The translations under genes and the position numbers were made by a program. Shown piece after piece: positions 1 through 10,431 of a stretch of 64,000 nucleotides of DNA. The stretch covers positions 45,500-109,499 of the forward strand of contig JAFKMZ010000013.1 in the NCBI GenBank assembly GCA_017305055.1, given 5' to 3'. Below the pieces are notes generated by a model. It searched no databases. It had not been told where the DNA came from and was given only the letters and a program-made list of their open reading frames with translations. Source of the stretch: Lysobacterales bacterium. Lineage in GTDB: Bacteria > Pseudomonadota > Gammaproteobacteria > Xanthomonadales > Rhodanobacteraceae. The stretch's first letter is position 1, and every line of letters begins with the position of its first letter.

Positions 1-342
1 GGCGTGGCCGCCGAGGAGGCCTGGATCGACGGCAACCAGCTGCCACGCGACCTGCCCTGCCCGGGCCACACCATCGTCGGCGGCGATGCACTGGAACCGG
101 CGATCAGCGCGGCCTCCATCATCGCCAAGGTGACCCGCGACCGGCTGATGACCGCGCTGGACGCCGCATGGCCGGGGTATGGCTTCGCACTGCACAAGGG
201 CTACGCCACCCGCCTGCACCTGGAGGCGCTCGGGCGGCTGGGCCCGTGCCCGCTGCACCGCCAGAGCTTTGCCCCGGTGCGCGCGGCACTCACCCAGCTG
301 TCGCTGTTTCCTGGCGACACGCAAGCCGCGGTCGAGGTTTGA
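1..342 (+). CDS. rnhB: Ribonuclease HII, C-terminal part (cut by window edge)
   Basis: C-terminal ~113 residues of RNase HII, which cuts the RNA strand of RNA/DNA hybrids and removes misincorporated ribonucleotides. The reading frame is open from base 1, so the N-terminus with the first catalytic acidic residues lies outside the window. Visible family blocks are [26 protein letters not shown] and a C-terminal HRQSFAPVR. It lies directly upstream of dnaE in the same orientation, the usual lpxB-rnhB-dnaE-accA order of gammaproteobacteria. Identification is firm; the start cannot be given. Confidence 0.93.
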   Translation, partial: GVAAEEAWIDGNQLPRDLPCPGHTIVGGDALEPAISAASIIAKVTRDRLMTALDAAWPGYGFALHKGYATRLHLEALGRLGPCPLHRQSFAPVRAALTQLSLFPGDTQAAVEV

Positions 343-403
343 GGGTGGATTCCGGATGCCGCGCTTGTCGCCACCGGACCCGCCGGGTAGCGTGTCAGAT
401 CGC

Positions 404-3400
404 ATGACCGCCAGCTACATCCACCTGCACCTGCACAGCGAGTATTCGCTGGTCGACTCGACGATCCGCATCCCCGCCCTGGTGGAGATGGCCGCGCGCG
501 CGCGCATGCCGGCACTGGCGCTGACCGACGAATGCAACATGTTCGCCCTGGTGAAGTTCTACAAGGCATGCATGGCGGCCGGCATCAAGCCCATTGGTGG
601 CTGCGACCTGTGGGTTGCCGACGTCGACGACGTGCAGCCTTGGCGGCTTACGGTGCTGTGCCAGGATCACGCCGGCTACGCCAACCTGTCGCGCCTGGTC
701 TCGCGCGCCTGGCGTGACGGCCAGCGTGGCGGCCGGGCCCTGCTCGAACCGCAGTGGCTGGACGCCCAGGCCAGCCACGGGCTGATCGCGATGCTGGGCC
801 GGGAAAGCCGGGTGGCGCGGCTGGCCACCCAGGCCGACCCCGGCGCCGCACGGCAGGCTGCCCACGCCTGGCAACAGGTGTTCGACGACCGCCTGTACCT
901 GGAAGTCACCCGCTGCGGCCGTGAGGGCGAGGAGGACTGGCTGCGCCAGGCGCTGCCGCTGGCCGAACAGCTCGCCTTGCCGGTGGTGGCCAGCAACGAC
1001 GTGCGTTTCCTGCACCGGGACGACTTCGCGGCCCACGATGCCCGCGTGTGCATCAACCAGGGCCGCGTGCTCGCCGACCGCAAACGCCCGCGCGACTACA
1101 GCGACCAGCAGTACCTGAAGACCCCGACCGAGATGGCGGCGCTGTTCACCGACCTGCCCGAAGTGCTGGAGAACACGGTCGAGCTGGCCAAGCGCTGCAA
1201 CCTGGAACTGAGCTTCGGGCATTACTCCCTGCCCGACTTCCCGGTGCCGGCAGGGCATGACCTCGACAGCCATATCCGCGAAACGGCGAGGGAGGGACTG
1301 CGGCAGCGGCTGGCGCATGCGCCGCTGGCCGACGGCTACACCCTGCCGGACTACGAGGCAAGACTCGAGCGCGAGCTGGACGTGGTCACGCGCATGGGCT
1401 TTTCCGGCTACTTCCTGATCGTGGCGGACTTCATCAACTGGGCCAAGCACAACGACATCCCGGTCGGACCCGGCCGCGGTTCCGGCGCCGGCTCGCTGGT
1501 GGCCTGGTCGCTCAAGATCACCGATCTCGACCCGCTGCAGTTCAACCTGCTGTTCGAGCGTTTTCTCAATCCCGACCGCATCTCGATGCCGGATTTCGAC
1601 ATCGACTTCTGCATGGACCGGCGCGACGAGGTCATCGACTACGTGTCGCGCAAGTACGGCCGCGACCGCGTCAGCCAGATCATCACCTTCGGCTCGATGG
1701 CGGCCAAGGCGGTGCTGCGCGACTCCGGCCGTGTACTCGGCATGAGCTACAGCCAGGTCGACAAGCTGGCCAAGCTCATCCCGATGCGGCCGCTCGACCT
1801 GACCTTGTCCGACGCGCTCGGCACCTCGGAGAAATCCAGGCGCGAGCCCGAACGCGTGGTCCGCGAGTTTTGCGCGGCGTACGAACAGGACGAGGACGCG
1901 CGCGTGCTGATCGAGCTGGCGCTGAAGCTGGAGAACCTGACCCGCAACGTCGGCAAGCATGCCGGCGGCGTGGTCATCGCCCCGACGCCGCTGACCGATT
2001 TCTCGCCGATGTACTGCGAGCCCGGCGGCGGCGGCATGGTGACGCAGTACGACAAGAACGACGTCGAGGCCGTGGGCCTGGTGAAGTTCGACTTCCTCGG
2101 CCTGCGTACGCTGACCATCATCGACTGGGCGGTCAAGGCCATCAATGCGCGACGGGCGCGGGATCCGGCCGGTGAGCAGGAGCCGCTCGACCTGTCCAAG
2201 CTGCCGCTGGACGACCCGGAGACGTTCGGCCTGCTGCGCCGCGCGCAGACCGTGGCGGTGTTCCAGCTCGAATCCAGCGGCATGCAGCGCATGCTCAAGG
2301 ACGCCCAGCCCGACCGCTTCGAGGACATCATCGCGCTCGGTGCGCTGTACCGCCCCGGGCCGATGGACCTGATCCCCAGCTTCATCGCCCGCAAGCACGG
2401 CCGCGAGTCGGTGGATTACCCCGATCCGCGGGTCGAGCCGGTGCTGCAGGAAACCTACGGCATCATGGTGTACCAGGAACAGGTGATGCAGGTCGCGCAG
2501 ATCATCGGCGGCTACAGCCTGGGCGGTGCCGACCTGCTGCGTCGCGCCATGGGCAAGAAGGACGCGGCCAAGATGGCCAAGGAGCGGCACAAGTTCCGTG
2601 AGGGCGCCGCCGGGAACGGCCTGAGCGATGCCAAGGCCGACGCCATCTTCGACCTCATGGAGAAATTCGCCGGCTACGGCTTCAACAAATCGCATGCGGC
2701 GGCCTACGCCCTGGTCAGCTACCAGACGGCCTGGCTGAAGACCCACTACCCTGCCGAGTTCATGGCCGCGACCCTGTCCTCGGACATGGACAACACCGAC
2801 AAGGTGGTGACCTTCCTCAACGAGGCGCAGGCGCTGGGCCTCAAGGTCAAGCCGCCGGACGTCAACGCCTCGGGCTACATGTTCACCGCTGCGGACGCCG
2901 GCACCATCGACTATGGGCTCGGCGCGATCAAGGGCGTCGGCCGCGGCGCGTGCGAGGCCATCGTCGACGGCCGCGGCCAGGGAGGGCGGTATGTCGACCT
3001 GGCGGATTTCTGCCGCCGGGTCGATCCCGGCAAACTCAACCGCCGGGTCATCGAGGCCCTGGTCATGGCCGGCGCACTGGACGGCCTGGCCGCGAACCGC
3101 GCCAGCCTCATGGCCCAGCTGCCCAACGCGATGCGCGCCGCCGAGCAGGTCCTGCACGACCGCCAGGCCGGGCAAAACGACATGTTCGGCAGCGCTGCCA
3201 GCTCGGCCCTCCCGGTGCTCGGCATCGAACTGCCGACGGTGGCGCCGTGGCCGCTCGAGCAGGTGCTGCAGGGTGAGCGCAGCACGTTGGGGCATTACCT
3301 CTCCGGACATCCCACCGATCCCTGGCGCGAGGAACTCGCGCAACTCGCCACCTGCCCGCTGGGAGAAATCGCAGCACGCTACCAGCCGACGCGCCCGCGC

Positions 3401-3952
3401 AAGGAACACGACGACGGCAACCGCTTCCGCCGCGGTCCGGACACGCCGTGGAGCGTGGCCGGTATGGTGGTCGCCATGCGCAAGCGCGGCGACAGCGACG
3501 CCTTCGTGCGCATCGAGGACAGCACCGGGTCCATCGAGGTCAGTTTCTTCGGCGAGCTGTACCAGCAGACTGCGCCACTGCTCACCCGCGACGCCATGCT
3601 GGTGGTCGAAGGCGGCCTGCGCATCGACGATTTTTCCGGCGGCGGATTCCAGTTGCGCGCGCGCAGCGCCTGTTCGCTGGCGGATGCCTGCCGCAGCCGC
3701 GCGCGCCTGCTGCAGCTCCGGTTGAACCCGGTGGGCGCCGATTTTGCCGGCCGTCTGCGCAGTATCCTGTGCGGGTATCTTGGAGGCGGCGCCAGCGTCA
3801 CCCTGCGCGGCTACCGCAATGAGAGCGCACAGGCCGACCTCGAACTTGGCGAGGCCTGGCGCATCCACGCCATACCGGACCTGTTGCGTGCCATACGCGC
3901 CATGCCCGAGGTACGTGCCGCCAACCTGCAGCTGGTGCGGCAGGGCAATTGA
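404..3952 (+). CDS. dnaE: DNA polymerase III subunit alpha
   Basis: Catalytic subunit of the replicative polymerase, 1182 residues from this start (E. coli 1160). The N-terminal PHP domain starts at YIHLHLHSEYSLVDS. The palm acidic motif PDFDIDF places two catalytic aspartates at about residues 397 and 399, and the third lies in VKFDFLGL. A GPGRGSGAGS block, the finger region and a C-terminal OB fold (MVVAMRKRGDSDAFVRIED) follow in order. In-frame alternative starts exist at ATG 356, which has the better ribosome-binding site (GAGGGTGGA), and GTG 392. ATG 404 was chosen because the PHP domain begins almost at once. Downstream accA follows after 118 bp. Confidence 0.97.
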   Translation: MTASYIHLHLHSEYSLVDSTIRIPALVEMAARARMPALALTDECNMFALVKFYKACMAAGIKPIGGCDLWVADVDDVQPWRLTVLCQDHAGYANLSRLVSRAWRDGQRGGRALLEPQWLDAQASHGLIAMLGRESRVARLATQADPGAARQAAHAWQQVFDDRLYLEVTRCGREGEEDWLRQALPLAEQLALPVVASNDVRFLHRDDFAAHDARVCINQGRVLADRKRPRDYSDQQYLKTPTEMAALFTDLPEVLENTVELAKRCNLELSFGHYSLPDFPVPAGHDLDSHIRETAREGLRQRLAHAPLADGYTLPDYEARLERELDVVTRMGFSGYFLIVADFINWAKHNDIPVGPGRGSGAGSLVAWSLKITDLDPLQFNLLFERFLNPDRISMPDFDIDFCMDRRDEVIDYVSRKYGRDRVSQIITFGSMAAKAVLRDSGRVLGMSYSQVDKLAKLIPMRPLDLTLSDALGTSEKSRREPERVVREFCAAYEQDEDARVLIELALKLENLTRNVGKHAGGVVIAPTPLTDFSPMYCEPGGGGMVTQYDKNDVEAVGLVKFDFLGLRTLTIIDWAVKAINARRARDPAGEQEPLDLSKLPLDDPETFGLLRRAQTVAVFQLESSGMQRMLKDAQPDRFEDIIALGALYRPGPMDLIPSFIARKHGRESVDYPDPRVEPVLQETYGIMVYQEQVMQVAQIIGGYSLGGADLLRRAMGKKDAAKMAKERHKFREGAAGNGLSDAKADAIFDLMEKFAGYGFNKSHAAAYALVSYQTAWLKTHYPAEFMAATLSSDMDNTDKVVTFLNEAQALGLKVKPPDVNASGYMFTAADAGTIDYGLGAIKGVGRGACEAIVDGRGQGGRYVDLADFCRRVDPGKLNRRVIEALVMAGALDGLAANRASLMAQLPNAMRAAEQVLHDRQAGQNDMFGSAASSALPVLGIELPTVAPWPLEQVLQGERSTLGHYLSGHPTDPWREELAQLATCPLGEIAARYQPTRPRKEHDDGNRFRRGPDTPWSVAGMVVAMRKRGDSDAFVRIEDSTGSIEVSFFGELYQQTAPLLTRDAMLVVEGGLRIDDFSGGGFQLRARSACSLADACRSRARLLQLRLNPVGADFAGRLRSILCGYLGGGASVTLRGYRNESAQADLELGEAWRIHAIPDLLRAIRAMPEVRAANLQLVRQGN

Positions 3953-3973
3953 GCTTGGCACACCCACCCCGAC

Positions 3974-3994
3974 GGCAGGTGCCAGGCACCTGCC
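3974..3994. terminator. Inverted repeat after dnaE
   Basis: A perfect 10-nt inverted repeat (GGCAGGTGCC, A, GGCACCTGCC) begins 22 nt after the dnaE stop. In practice it would fold as an 8-bp stem with a 5-nt loop. There is no T-run, so a role as terminator or attenuator is only possible. Confidence 0.35.
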
Positions 3995-4034
3995 CAACAG
4001 GCGCCATCCAGGCCCCCGGCGCACTGCCGGACGG

Positions 4035-4040
4035 TATACT
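4035..4040 (+). promoter_or_regulatory. Possible -10 box for accA
   Basis: TATACT lies 31 bp before the accA ATG. No convincing -35 hexamer is seen at 16-18 bp spacing, so this is a weak sigma-70 candidate only. Confidence 0.3.
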
Positions 4041-4070
4041 GGGACGCTTTAAAGCAGCAAACTGCGCCGA

Positions 4071-5027
4071 ATGAATCCCAACTTCATCGATTTTGAACAA
4101 CCGATCGCCGAGCTCGAGGCCAAGATCGAGGAATTGCGGCATACCAGCGACGGGCAGGCATTCGACATCGACGACGATGTGCGCCGGCTGCGCGAAAAGC
4201 TCAAGCTGAAGACCAACGACATCTTCCGCAATCTTACCGATTGGCAGAAGACCCAGTTGTCGCGCCACCCGGCGCGGCCCTACACGCTCGACTACATCGG
4301 CGTGATGTGCGACGAGTTCCACGAACTGGCCGGGGACCGCATGTACGCGGACGACCCGGCCATCGTCGGCGGCCTGGGCCGGATCAATGGCCGGTCGGTG
4401 ATGATCATCGGCCACCAGAAGGGCCGCGACACCAAGACCAAGATCCGCCGCAACTTCGGCATGCCGCGGCCCGAAGGCTATCGCAAGGCCCTGCGCCTGA
4501 TGCAGATGGCCGCACGCTTCAAGCTGCCGGTGCTGACCCTGATCGACACACCGGGAGCCTATCCGGGAATCGGCGCCGAGGAGCGCGGACAGAGCGAAGC
4601 CATTGCCCGCAACCTGCTGGAAATGTCGCAGCTGCCGGTGCCGATCGTGTGCACGGTGATTGGCGAAGGCGGCTCCGGCGGCGCGCTGGCGATTGGCGTC
4701 GGCGACTACACCATCATGCTGCAGTACGCGACCTATTCGGTGATCACACCGGAGGGTTGTGCCTCGATCCTGTGGAAGACCGCCGACCGGGCCAAGGATG
4801 CCGCCGAGGCCCTCGGCATGACCGCGCCGCGGCTGCTCGAGCTGGGCCTGATCGACAAGGTCGTGCGCGAGCCACTGGGCGGCGCCCACCGCAACCCGCA
4901 CTCGATGGCGGTCAGGCTGAAGGCGGTATTGCTGCAGCAGCTGGACCAGCTGGAAGCGGTACCCACCGCGGAGCTGCTCGAGCGCCGTTACCAGCGCCTG
5001 CGCGGCTACGGCGCCTTCCAGGAATAG
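4071..5027 (+). CDS. accA: Acetyl-CoA carboxylase carboxyltransferase subunit alpha
   Basis: 318 residues, matching the family length. With AccD it forms the carboxyltransferase that moves the carboxyl group from biotin to acetyl-CoA, giving malonyl-CoA for fatty acid synthesis in the cytoplasm. The N-terminus [19 protein letters not shown] is typical, followed by the crotonase-like carboxyltransferase core with [40 protein letters not shown] and [16 protein letters not shown] (oxyanion glycines). Position after dnaE is conserved in gammaproteobacteria. Confidence 0.97.
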   Translation: MNPNFIDFEQPIAELEAKIEELRHTSDGQAFDIDDDVRRLREKLKLKTNDIFRNLTDWQKTQLSRHPARPYTLDYIGVMCDEFHELAGDRMYADDPAIVGGLGRINGRSVMIIGHQKGRDTKTKIRRNFGMPRPEGYRKALRLMQMAARFKLPVLTLIDTPGAYPGIGAEERGQSEAIARNLLEMSQLPVPIVCTVIGEGGSGGALAIGVGDYTIMLQYATYSVITPEGCASILWKTADRAKDAAEALGMTAPRLLELGLIDKVVREPLGGAHRNPHSMAVRLKAVLLQQLDQLEAVPTAELLERRYQRLRGYGAFQE

Positions 5028-5188
5028 CCTTCGCCCGTTGCCGTTGCCCTCGTTGCGGGAGACGAACCGCAGGCAATGCCTTCACCGGACGGCCGGAACG
5101 CATCGCCCACAGACGGGGCCGCTGCCATGTGCAGGCGACCCCGAAGCTGGCGCTATCATCGACCGGCCCCACTCATTGGAATCCCGCC

Positions 5189-5935
5189 ATGCCCCAGGAC
5201 ACCGCGAAACTCGCCGTGCTCATCGACGCCGACAATGCGCGGCCGGCGATCATCGAGGGGCTGCTGGCCGAGGTGGCCAAATACGGCACGGCCCACGTCA
5301 AGCGCAGCTACGGCGACTGGACCAAGCCTGACCTCAACGGCTGGAAGGAGGTGCTGCTGCGCTATTCCATTCAGCCGATCCAGCAGTTCCGCTACACCGT
5401 GGGCAAGAACGCCACCGACTCGGCGATGATCATCGACGCGCTGGACCTGCTGTACACCGGGCGCTTCGACGGCTTCTGCATCGTCTCCAGCGACAGCGAC
5501 TTCACGCGCCTGGCCTCGCGCATCCGCGAATCCGGCCTGATGGTGTATGGCTTCGGGGAAAGGAAGACGCCTGAGCCCTTCCGCACCGCCTGTGACAAGT
5601 TCATCTACACCGAGGTGCTGGCGGCCACCGACGCGACGGCCGCCGAGGCCGAGGCCGCCCCGAAAAAGCGCACGGCCAAGGAGTTGCGCGGCGATTCGCG
5701 CCTGACCAACCTGCTGCGCGGGGCCATCGAAGCCGCCTCTGACGACACCGGCTGGGCCAGCCTGGGTGTCGTGGGCAGCATCATCAACAAGCAATCGCCG
5801 GACTTCGACTCGCGCAACTACGGCTACTCGAAGCTGAGCGGGCTGATCGACGGCATCGGCTTGTTCGACACCGAGGAACGTCACATCGGCAACGGCAAGC
5901 ACCTCTACGTGCGGAACCGCAGCGGAAAAAAATGA
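5189..5935 (+). CDS. NYN-domain / OST-HTH (LOTUS) protein
   Basis: 248 residues. The N-terminal half is a NYN (PIN-like nuclease) domain: LAVLIDADNA carries the first acidic pair, ATDSAMIIDALDLL and CIVSSDSDFTRLA the later aspartates expected in the metal site. The C-terminal 70 residues (SRLTNLLRGAIEA to the end) fit an OST-HTH/LOTUS domain, a small winged-helix RNA-binding fold. This LabA/DUF88-like architecture suggests an RNA-processing or RNA-binding role, but no substrate can be named. It overlaps tilS by 4 nt (ATGA), so the two are probably cotranscribed. A TATCAT box at 5154-5159 could serve as its -10. Confidence 0.88.
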   Translation: MPQDTAKLAVLIDADNARPAIIEGLLAEVAKYGTAHVKRSYGDWTKPDLNGWKEVLLRYSIQPIQQFRYTVGKNATDSAMIIDALDLLYTGRFDGFCIVSSDSDFTRLASRIRESGLMVYGFGERKTPEPFRTACDKFIYTEVLAATDATAAEAEAAPKKRTAKELRGDSRLTNLLRGAIEAASDDTGWASLGVVGSIINKQSPDFDSRNYGYSKLSGLIDGIGLFDTEERHIGNGKHLYVRNRSGKK

Positions 5936-7266
5936 GCGTCGACCTGCAGGCGCAGCTGCGCGCGGCATTGGCCGACGTGGCGGATGCGGCCTTGTGCGTC
6001 GCCTACAGCGGCGGCCCGGACTCCACCGCCCTGCTGCACGCCCTGGCCCAGCTCCCCGAGGCCCGTGCCCGTGGCCTGCGCGCGGTGCACGTCGACCATC
6101 GCCTGCAGGCGCAAAGCCCGGCATGGGCCGAACACTGCCGGGCGTTCTGCGCGACGCTGGACGTGCCCTTGACCGTGGTCGTGGCGCAGGTGCGGCGCGG
6201 TCGCGGCAACGGCCTGGAAGCGGCGGCGCGCGAGGCCCGCTATGCCGCCATGGCCGCCGAACTGCGCCGTGGTGAATGCCTGGTGCTGGCCCAGCATCGC
6301 GACGACCAGGCCGAAACCGTACTGCTGAAACTCCTGCGCGGCGCGGGCCCCGAAGGCCTCGGCGGCATGCGGCCACTGCGCGCGTTTGGCGCCGGAGCGC
6401 TGTGGCGGCCACTGCTCGCGTGTCCGCGTGAAGATCTGCTGGGCTATGTCGGCGCGGCGCGGCTACCGGTCATCGAGGATCCGTCCAACGCCGACACCCG
6501 GTTGGCGCGCAATTTCCTGCGCCACCGGATCATGCCGCAGCTGCTGCAGCAGTGGCCGCAGGCGGTCTGCGCGATCGTGCACAGCGCCCAATTGAATCGC
6601 GCGGCAGCCGATGCGCTGCAGGCCCGCTGGCTACCAGAGCTCGAGCGCCTGCGCGATCCGGCGAACAACAGCCTCGATACCGCGGGTTGGCTGGCACTCG
6701 ATCCGGCCCTGCGCCATCCCATGCTCGACCACTGGCTGCACGCGGCCGGCCTGCACGCGCCGACCACCGCGCAACGTCAGCAGATCGAGCGCCAATGCCA
6801 GGCCCAGGCCGGCCGGGTACCGTGCATCCGCTGGCGCGACACTGAACTGCGCATCTGGAAGGGACGGCTGTGGGCCATGTCTCCTCAGGAACCGCCACCG
6901 GCGGACTGGACGATCGCCTGGGAGGGCCAGGAGGTGATCCTGCCTGGTGGCGGCAGCTTCGCCCTGCACCCGGCAGACGCACGCCTGCCGGCACCCGTCA
7001 CCTTGCGCCTGCGCCAGGGCGGTGAACGCCTCAAGCCCATGGGCACCCCGTACACCCGCGACGTGCGCGACCTGTTCCAGCAAGGCGAGGTACCGCCCTG
7101 GCAGCGTCACGCCTGCCCGCTGGTCTATGACGGTGACGAGCTGCTGGCGGTTGCCGACCGCTGGGCCAGCGCACGTGGCGTGGCACTGTTTGCCGCAGCC
7201 GGGGCACGCCCGTCCTGGCGGCTCTGTACGGCGCCGGTCGGCCCCCATCCGGGCAGCGCCGATTGA
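5932..7266 (+). CDS. tilS: tRNA(Ile)-lysidine synthase
   Basis: 444 residues (E. coli 432). TilS uses ATP and lysine to change C34 of the CAU-anticodon tRNA-Ile to lysidine, switching its specificity to AUA codons. The N-terminal PP-loop motif AYSGGPDSTALLHAL is intact near residues 22-36, and VDHRLQ and LAQHRDDQAETVLLKLLRG follow as the other ATP/tRNA site blocks. The C-terminal substrate-binding domains are present (LRLRQGGERLKP, VRDLFQQGEVPPWQR). The start overlaps the preceding NYN gene. Confidence 0.95.
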   Translation: MSVDLQAQLRAALADVADAALCVAYSGGPDSTALLHALAQLPEARARGLRAVHVDHRLQAQSPAWAEHCRAFCATLDVPLTVVVAQVRRGRGNGLEAAAREARYAAMAAELRRGECLVLAQHRDDQAETVLLKLLRGAGPEGLGGMRPLRAFGAGALWRPLLACPREDLLGYVGAARLPVIEDPSNADTRLARNFLRHRIMPQLLQQWPQAVCAIVHSAQLNRAAADALQARWLPELERLRDPANNSLDTAGWLALDPALRHPMLDHWLHAAGLHAPTTAQRQQIERQCQAQAGRVPCIRWRDTELRIWKGRLWAMSPQEPPPADWTIAWEGQEVILPGGGSFALHPADARLPAPVTLRLRQGGERLKPMGTPYTRDVRDLFQQGEVPPWQRHACPLVYDGDELLAVADRWASARGVALFAAAGARPSWRLCTAPVGPHPGSAD

Positions 7267-7299
7267 TTCCACTCCGGCACTGCGTTAGCGTTGTCGGTC

Positions 7300-7554
7300 A
7301 TGGCCAACCTCGACAGCAACCCGCCCACCCTGCCGCCAGCGGACTTCGAGCAGGCGTTGGACGAGCTCGAACGGCTGGTGGCACAGATGGAAGGCGGAGA
7401 GCTGACGCTGGAGGAATCGCTCAGCTCGTTTGAACGTGGCATCGGCCTGTTCCGGCAATGCCAGCAATCACTGGAGCAGGCCGAACTTCGGGTGCGGCTG
7501 CTGCTCGATCCGGACGCTCCGGAAAGCGCTGAGCCATTTGAACCCCGACCCTGA
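7300..7554 (+). CDS. xseB: Exodeoxyribonuclease VII small subunit
   Basis: 84 residues, the usual size. XseB binds the XseA large subunit to make the single-strand exonuclease ExoVII. Core motif [26 protein letters not shown] is followed by the YERG-type block [15 protein letters not shown] 7300 was preferred to the in-frame TTG 7291. Its 3' end overlaps the start of ispA, the common xseB-ispA coupling. Confidence 0.94.
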   Translation: MANLDSNPPTLPPADFEQALDELERLVAQMEGGELTLEESLSSFERGIGLFRQCQQSLEQAELRVRLLLDPDAPESAEPFEPRP

Positions 7555-8440
7555 CCTCGGCCCGGTACTGCAGGCACTGATGGTCCGCACCGAGCGTGCG
7601 CTGGAACGTAGCCTGCCGCCCAACGAAAAATCGCCCGCGGCCCTGCACCAGGCGATGCGCTACGCGGTGCTCGGCGGCGGCAAGCGCCTGCGCCCGCTGC
7701 TCGTCTACGCCACCGCCGACGCGCTGGGCCACGATGCGCCCGGCCTCGATGCGCTGGCCTGTGCGGTGGAGCTGATCCATTCCTACTCGCTGGTGCACGA
7801 CGATCTGCCGGCCATGGACAACGATGCGTTGCGCCGTGGTCGACCCACCTGCCACGTCATGTTCGGCGAGGCCATGGCCATCCTGGCCGGTGATGCGCTG
7901 CAGGCACTTGCGTTTGAGCTGCTGGCCAGGGGGGATATCGCAACCGGCACCGCGCCCGGGTTGACCCTGCGTATGCTTGACGTGCTTGGCCGCGCCTGTG
8001 GCGCGGGCGGCATGGCCGGCGGCCAGGCCCTGGACCTCGCCGCGGTGGGCCAGAAGCTGACCCTGGCCGAGCTCGAGCACATGCATGCGTGCAAGACCGG
8101 TGCGCTGATCGGTGCCGCAGTCCATCTCGGCGCCCTGGCCGGCGGTGCCGACGAAGGCGTGCGGGAGGCGCTGGCACACTACGCCCACGCACTCGGTTTG
8201 GCCTTCCAGATCCGTGACGACATCCTCGACGTGGATGGCGAATCGACGGTGCTGGGCAAGACCGCCGGCAAGGACGCCGCAGCCGACAAGCCGACGTTCC
8301 CTTCGGTCATCGGCATGCAGGCCACGGTGGCGCGGCTGGAAGAACTGACCGCCGCCGCGCTGGACGCGATCGCACCGCTGGGCGAGCATGGCGTGCTGTT
8401 GCGCGAGCTGGCGCTGTACGCCGCAAACCGCAGCCACTGA
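7538..8440 (+). CDS. ispA: Farnesyl diphosphate synthase (geranyltranstransferase)
   Basis: About 300 residues from a TTG start at 7538, which overlaps xseB by 17 nt; the first in-frame ATG in this stretch is 7580 (286 residues), which would shorten helix A. Family length (E. coli 299) favours TTG. The enzyme condenses IPP with DMAPP/GPP to farnesyl-PP. The first aspartate-rich motif is in [11 protein letters not shown] and the second in [24 protein letters not shown] and [19 protein letters not shown] are other hallmarks. dxs, which often follows ispA, is absent here. Confidence 0.95.
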   Translation: MNPDPDLGPVLQALMVRTERALERSLPPNEKSPAALHQAMRYAVLGGGKRLRPLLVYATADALGHDAPGLDALACAVELIHSYSLVHDDLPAMDNDALRRGRPTCHVMFGEAMAILAGDALQALAFELLARGDIATGTAPGLTLRMLDVLGRACGAGGMAGGQALDLAAVGQKLTLAELEHMHACKTGALIGAAVHLGALAGGADEGVREALAHYAHALGLAFQIRDDILDVDGESTVLGKTAGKDAAADKPTFPSVIGMQATVARLEELTAAALDAIAPLGEHGVLLRELALYAANRSH

Positions 8441-8532
8441 AGGCGGAAAGCGGGGTCGGAGTGAGGATTGGCACATGGCGACCGCCGAGGCCCGATCTAA
8501 CATGCCGGCATCTGGTCGAGTGGAGTCGGCGC

Positions 8533-10431
8533 ATGAAACTGCATGCAGCGCTGCTGGGCGCGATCGCGCTTGCCCTGGGTATGTCCTGCCTCGCCCAGAC
8601 CGCCACGCCGCAGGCAGCGTCCATCGTGGCCTTGAGCGTGGGGCTGCCCAACCCGGCGCAGAAACTGCTCTACGTGCACGAAACCATTCCGGTCGCGCCG
8701 GGCCCACTGACGCTGTACTACCCGAAATGGATCCCTGGCGACCACTCGCCGGACGGCCCGGTCAACCAGCTCATGGGGCTGGAAGTCAGCGCCAATGGCA
8801 AGCGTATCGCCTGGCGGCGCGACGAGCTGGACCGCTACACGTTCCACCTGAGCGTGCCGCCGGCGGTCGACCGTATCGACATCAGCTTCCAGTTCTCGCC
8901 GACCGATCGGGTGACCCCGAATCTGCTGGACCTCACCTGGGACCAGGTCGCGCTGTACCGCGCCGGCGCGCCAACCAAGGACCAGCTGTTCCAGCCCACC
9001 CTGGACATCCCTGCCGACTGGCAGTACGCCAGCGCGCTGGACACGGCCCGGCGCAGTGGCACGCAGATCACGTTCAAGCCGGTGCCGTTCAATACCCTGG
9101 TCGATTCACCGGTGATCGCCGGCAAGTATTTCCGCCAGATCGACCTCACCCCACAAGGCTCCGCCGTGCACCGCTACCTCGACCTGGTGGGTGACGACGC
9201 GCAGGCGATCGCCATCACCGACGCGCAGCTCGCGGCCTACCATCGCCTGATCGGGCAGGCGCAGGCGCTGTTCCAGTCCCACCACTACGATGCCTACCAC
9301 CTGCTGCTGACCCTGAGCGACCACACCTCGGTCGGCGGCCTCGAGCATCACCAGTCCAGCGACGACCGCGCGCGCAGCGGCGCCAGGACCTTTGCCGACG
9401 CCGCGCATTTCATGCTCGACGCCTCGCTGCTGCCGCACGAATACACGCACTCCTGGAACGGCAAGTTCATGCGTCCGGCCGGCCTGTGGCAGCCGGATTT
9501 CGAACAGCCCGAGCGGCCGAAGATGCTGTGGTCCTACGAGGGCCTGACCGTCTACCTGGGCGACGTGCTGACCGCGCGCAGCGGGCTGTGGTCGGCCGAC
9601 ACCTGGCGCGATGTGGTCGCGTACCGTGCCGCGGCCATGGCGCACCGGACCGGCCGCGACTGGCGGCCGCTCACCGACACCACCATCGCCGTGGACTATG
9701 GCGCGCCCGAGGCCTGGGCGAACTGGCGCCGGCAAAACGACTTCTACCGCGAAGGCCAGCTGCTGTGGCTCGCGGTCGATATGCAGATCCGCAAGCTCAG
9801 CCACGACCGGCACTCCATCGACGACCTGGCACGCAGCTTCTTCGGCGTGGACGACGGCAGCTTCGTCACCCACACCTATACCTTCGACGACCTCGTCAAC
9901 GCGCTCGGCAAGGTGCAGCCCTACGACTGGGCTGGCTTCCTGCACACCTGGGTGGACGGGACCGGAGCCGCGGTGCCGCTGTTGTCCGGCATCCAGGCCA
10001 GTGGCTGGAAGCTCATCTACACCAACCAGCCTTCGGCCTACGAACGCGCGCTGGAAGACGTCGGCAATGGCGAACTGGAAGGCTCAAGCATCAACGAGAT
10101 GTTCTCGCTCGGCCTGTCCCTGACCCGGACCGGGATCATCCGGGACGTGCTGTGGCAGGGGCCGGCGTTCAAGGCCGGCCTGGCGCCACAGCTGCGGCTC
10201 ATCTCCATCGATGGCCACGCCTACAGCACGGCGGCATTGCGCGACGCCATCGTCCAGGCGCAGCACAGCAGGCAGCCCATCCAGATCAGCGCCGTGGGCG
10301 ATGGCGTCACCAGGCAGTATGCGGTGGACTACCACGGCGGACTGAAGTATCCGCATCTGGTCCGCGTGCCGGGGACGACGGATTACCTCAAGGAGGTACT
10401 GGCGCCGCGCCCCATGTCCAGTGGCTCCTGA
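8533..10431 (+). CDS. Exported M61-family metallopeptidase (glycyl aminopeptidase type)
   Basis: 632 residues from the ATG at 8533. A signal peptide with a hydrophobic stretch (LLGAIALALGMSCLAQ) sends it to the periplasm or beyond. The zinc motif HEYTH is at about residues 302-306, followed by WSYEGLTVYLGD with a glutamate near 336 as the expected third ligand. Upstream comes the M61 N-terminal beta domain (YYPKWIPGDHSPDGPV). The last ~120 residues resemble a PDZ domain (GLSLTRTGIIRDVLWQGPAFKAGL). M61 members are aminopeptidases with preference for small or acidic N-terminal residues. It converges on the serine hydrolase at 10465. It may belong functionally to the peptide-scavenging cluster, but this is inference. 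Confidence 0.88.
   Translation: MKLHAALLGAIALALGMSCLAQTATPQAASIVALSVGLPNPAQKLLYVHETIPVAPGPLTLYYPKWIPGDHSPDGPVNQLMGLEVSANGKRIAWRRDELDRYTFHLSVPPAVDRIDISFQFSPTDRVTPNLLDLTWDQVALYRAGAPTKDQLFQPTLDIPADWQYASALDTARRSGTQITFKPVPFNTLVDSPVIAGKYFRQIDLTPQGSAVHRYLDLVGDDAQAIAITDAQLAAYHRLIGQAQALFQSHHYDAYHLLLTLSDHTSVGGLEHHQSSDDRARSGARTFADAAHFMLDASLLPHEYTHSWNGKFMRPAGLWQPDFEQPERPKMLWSYEGLTVYLGDVLTARSGLWSADTWRDVVAYRAAAMAHRTGRDWRPLTDTTIAVDYGAPEAWANWRRQNDFYREGQLLWLAVDMQIRKLSHDRHSIDDLARSFFGVDDGSFVTHTYTFDDLVNALGKVQPYDWAGFLHTWVDGTGAAVPLLSGIQASGWKLIYTNQPSAYERALEDVGNGELEGSSINEMFSLGLSLTRTGIIRDVLWQGPAFKAGLAPQLRLISIDGHAYSTAALRDAIVQAQHSRQPIQISAVGDGVTRQYAVDYHGGLKYPHLVRVPGTTDYLKEVLAPRPMSSGS

Noticed and set aside
395-4024. Very long open frame antisense to dnaE (about 1200 codons)
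   Set aside because: It is a mirror of GC-rich codon bias in dnaE, has no family features, and no promoter or ribosome-binding site was seen.
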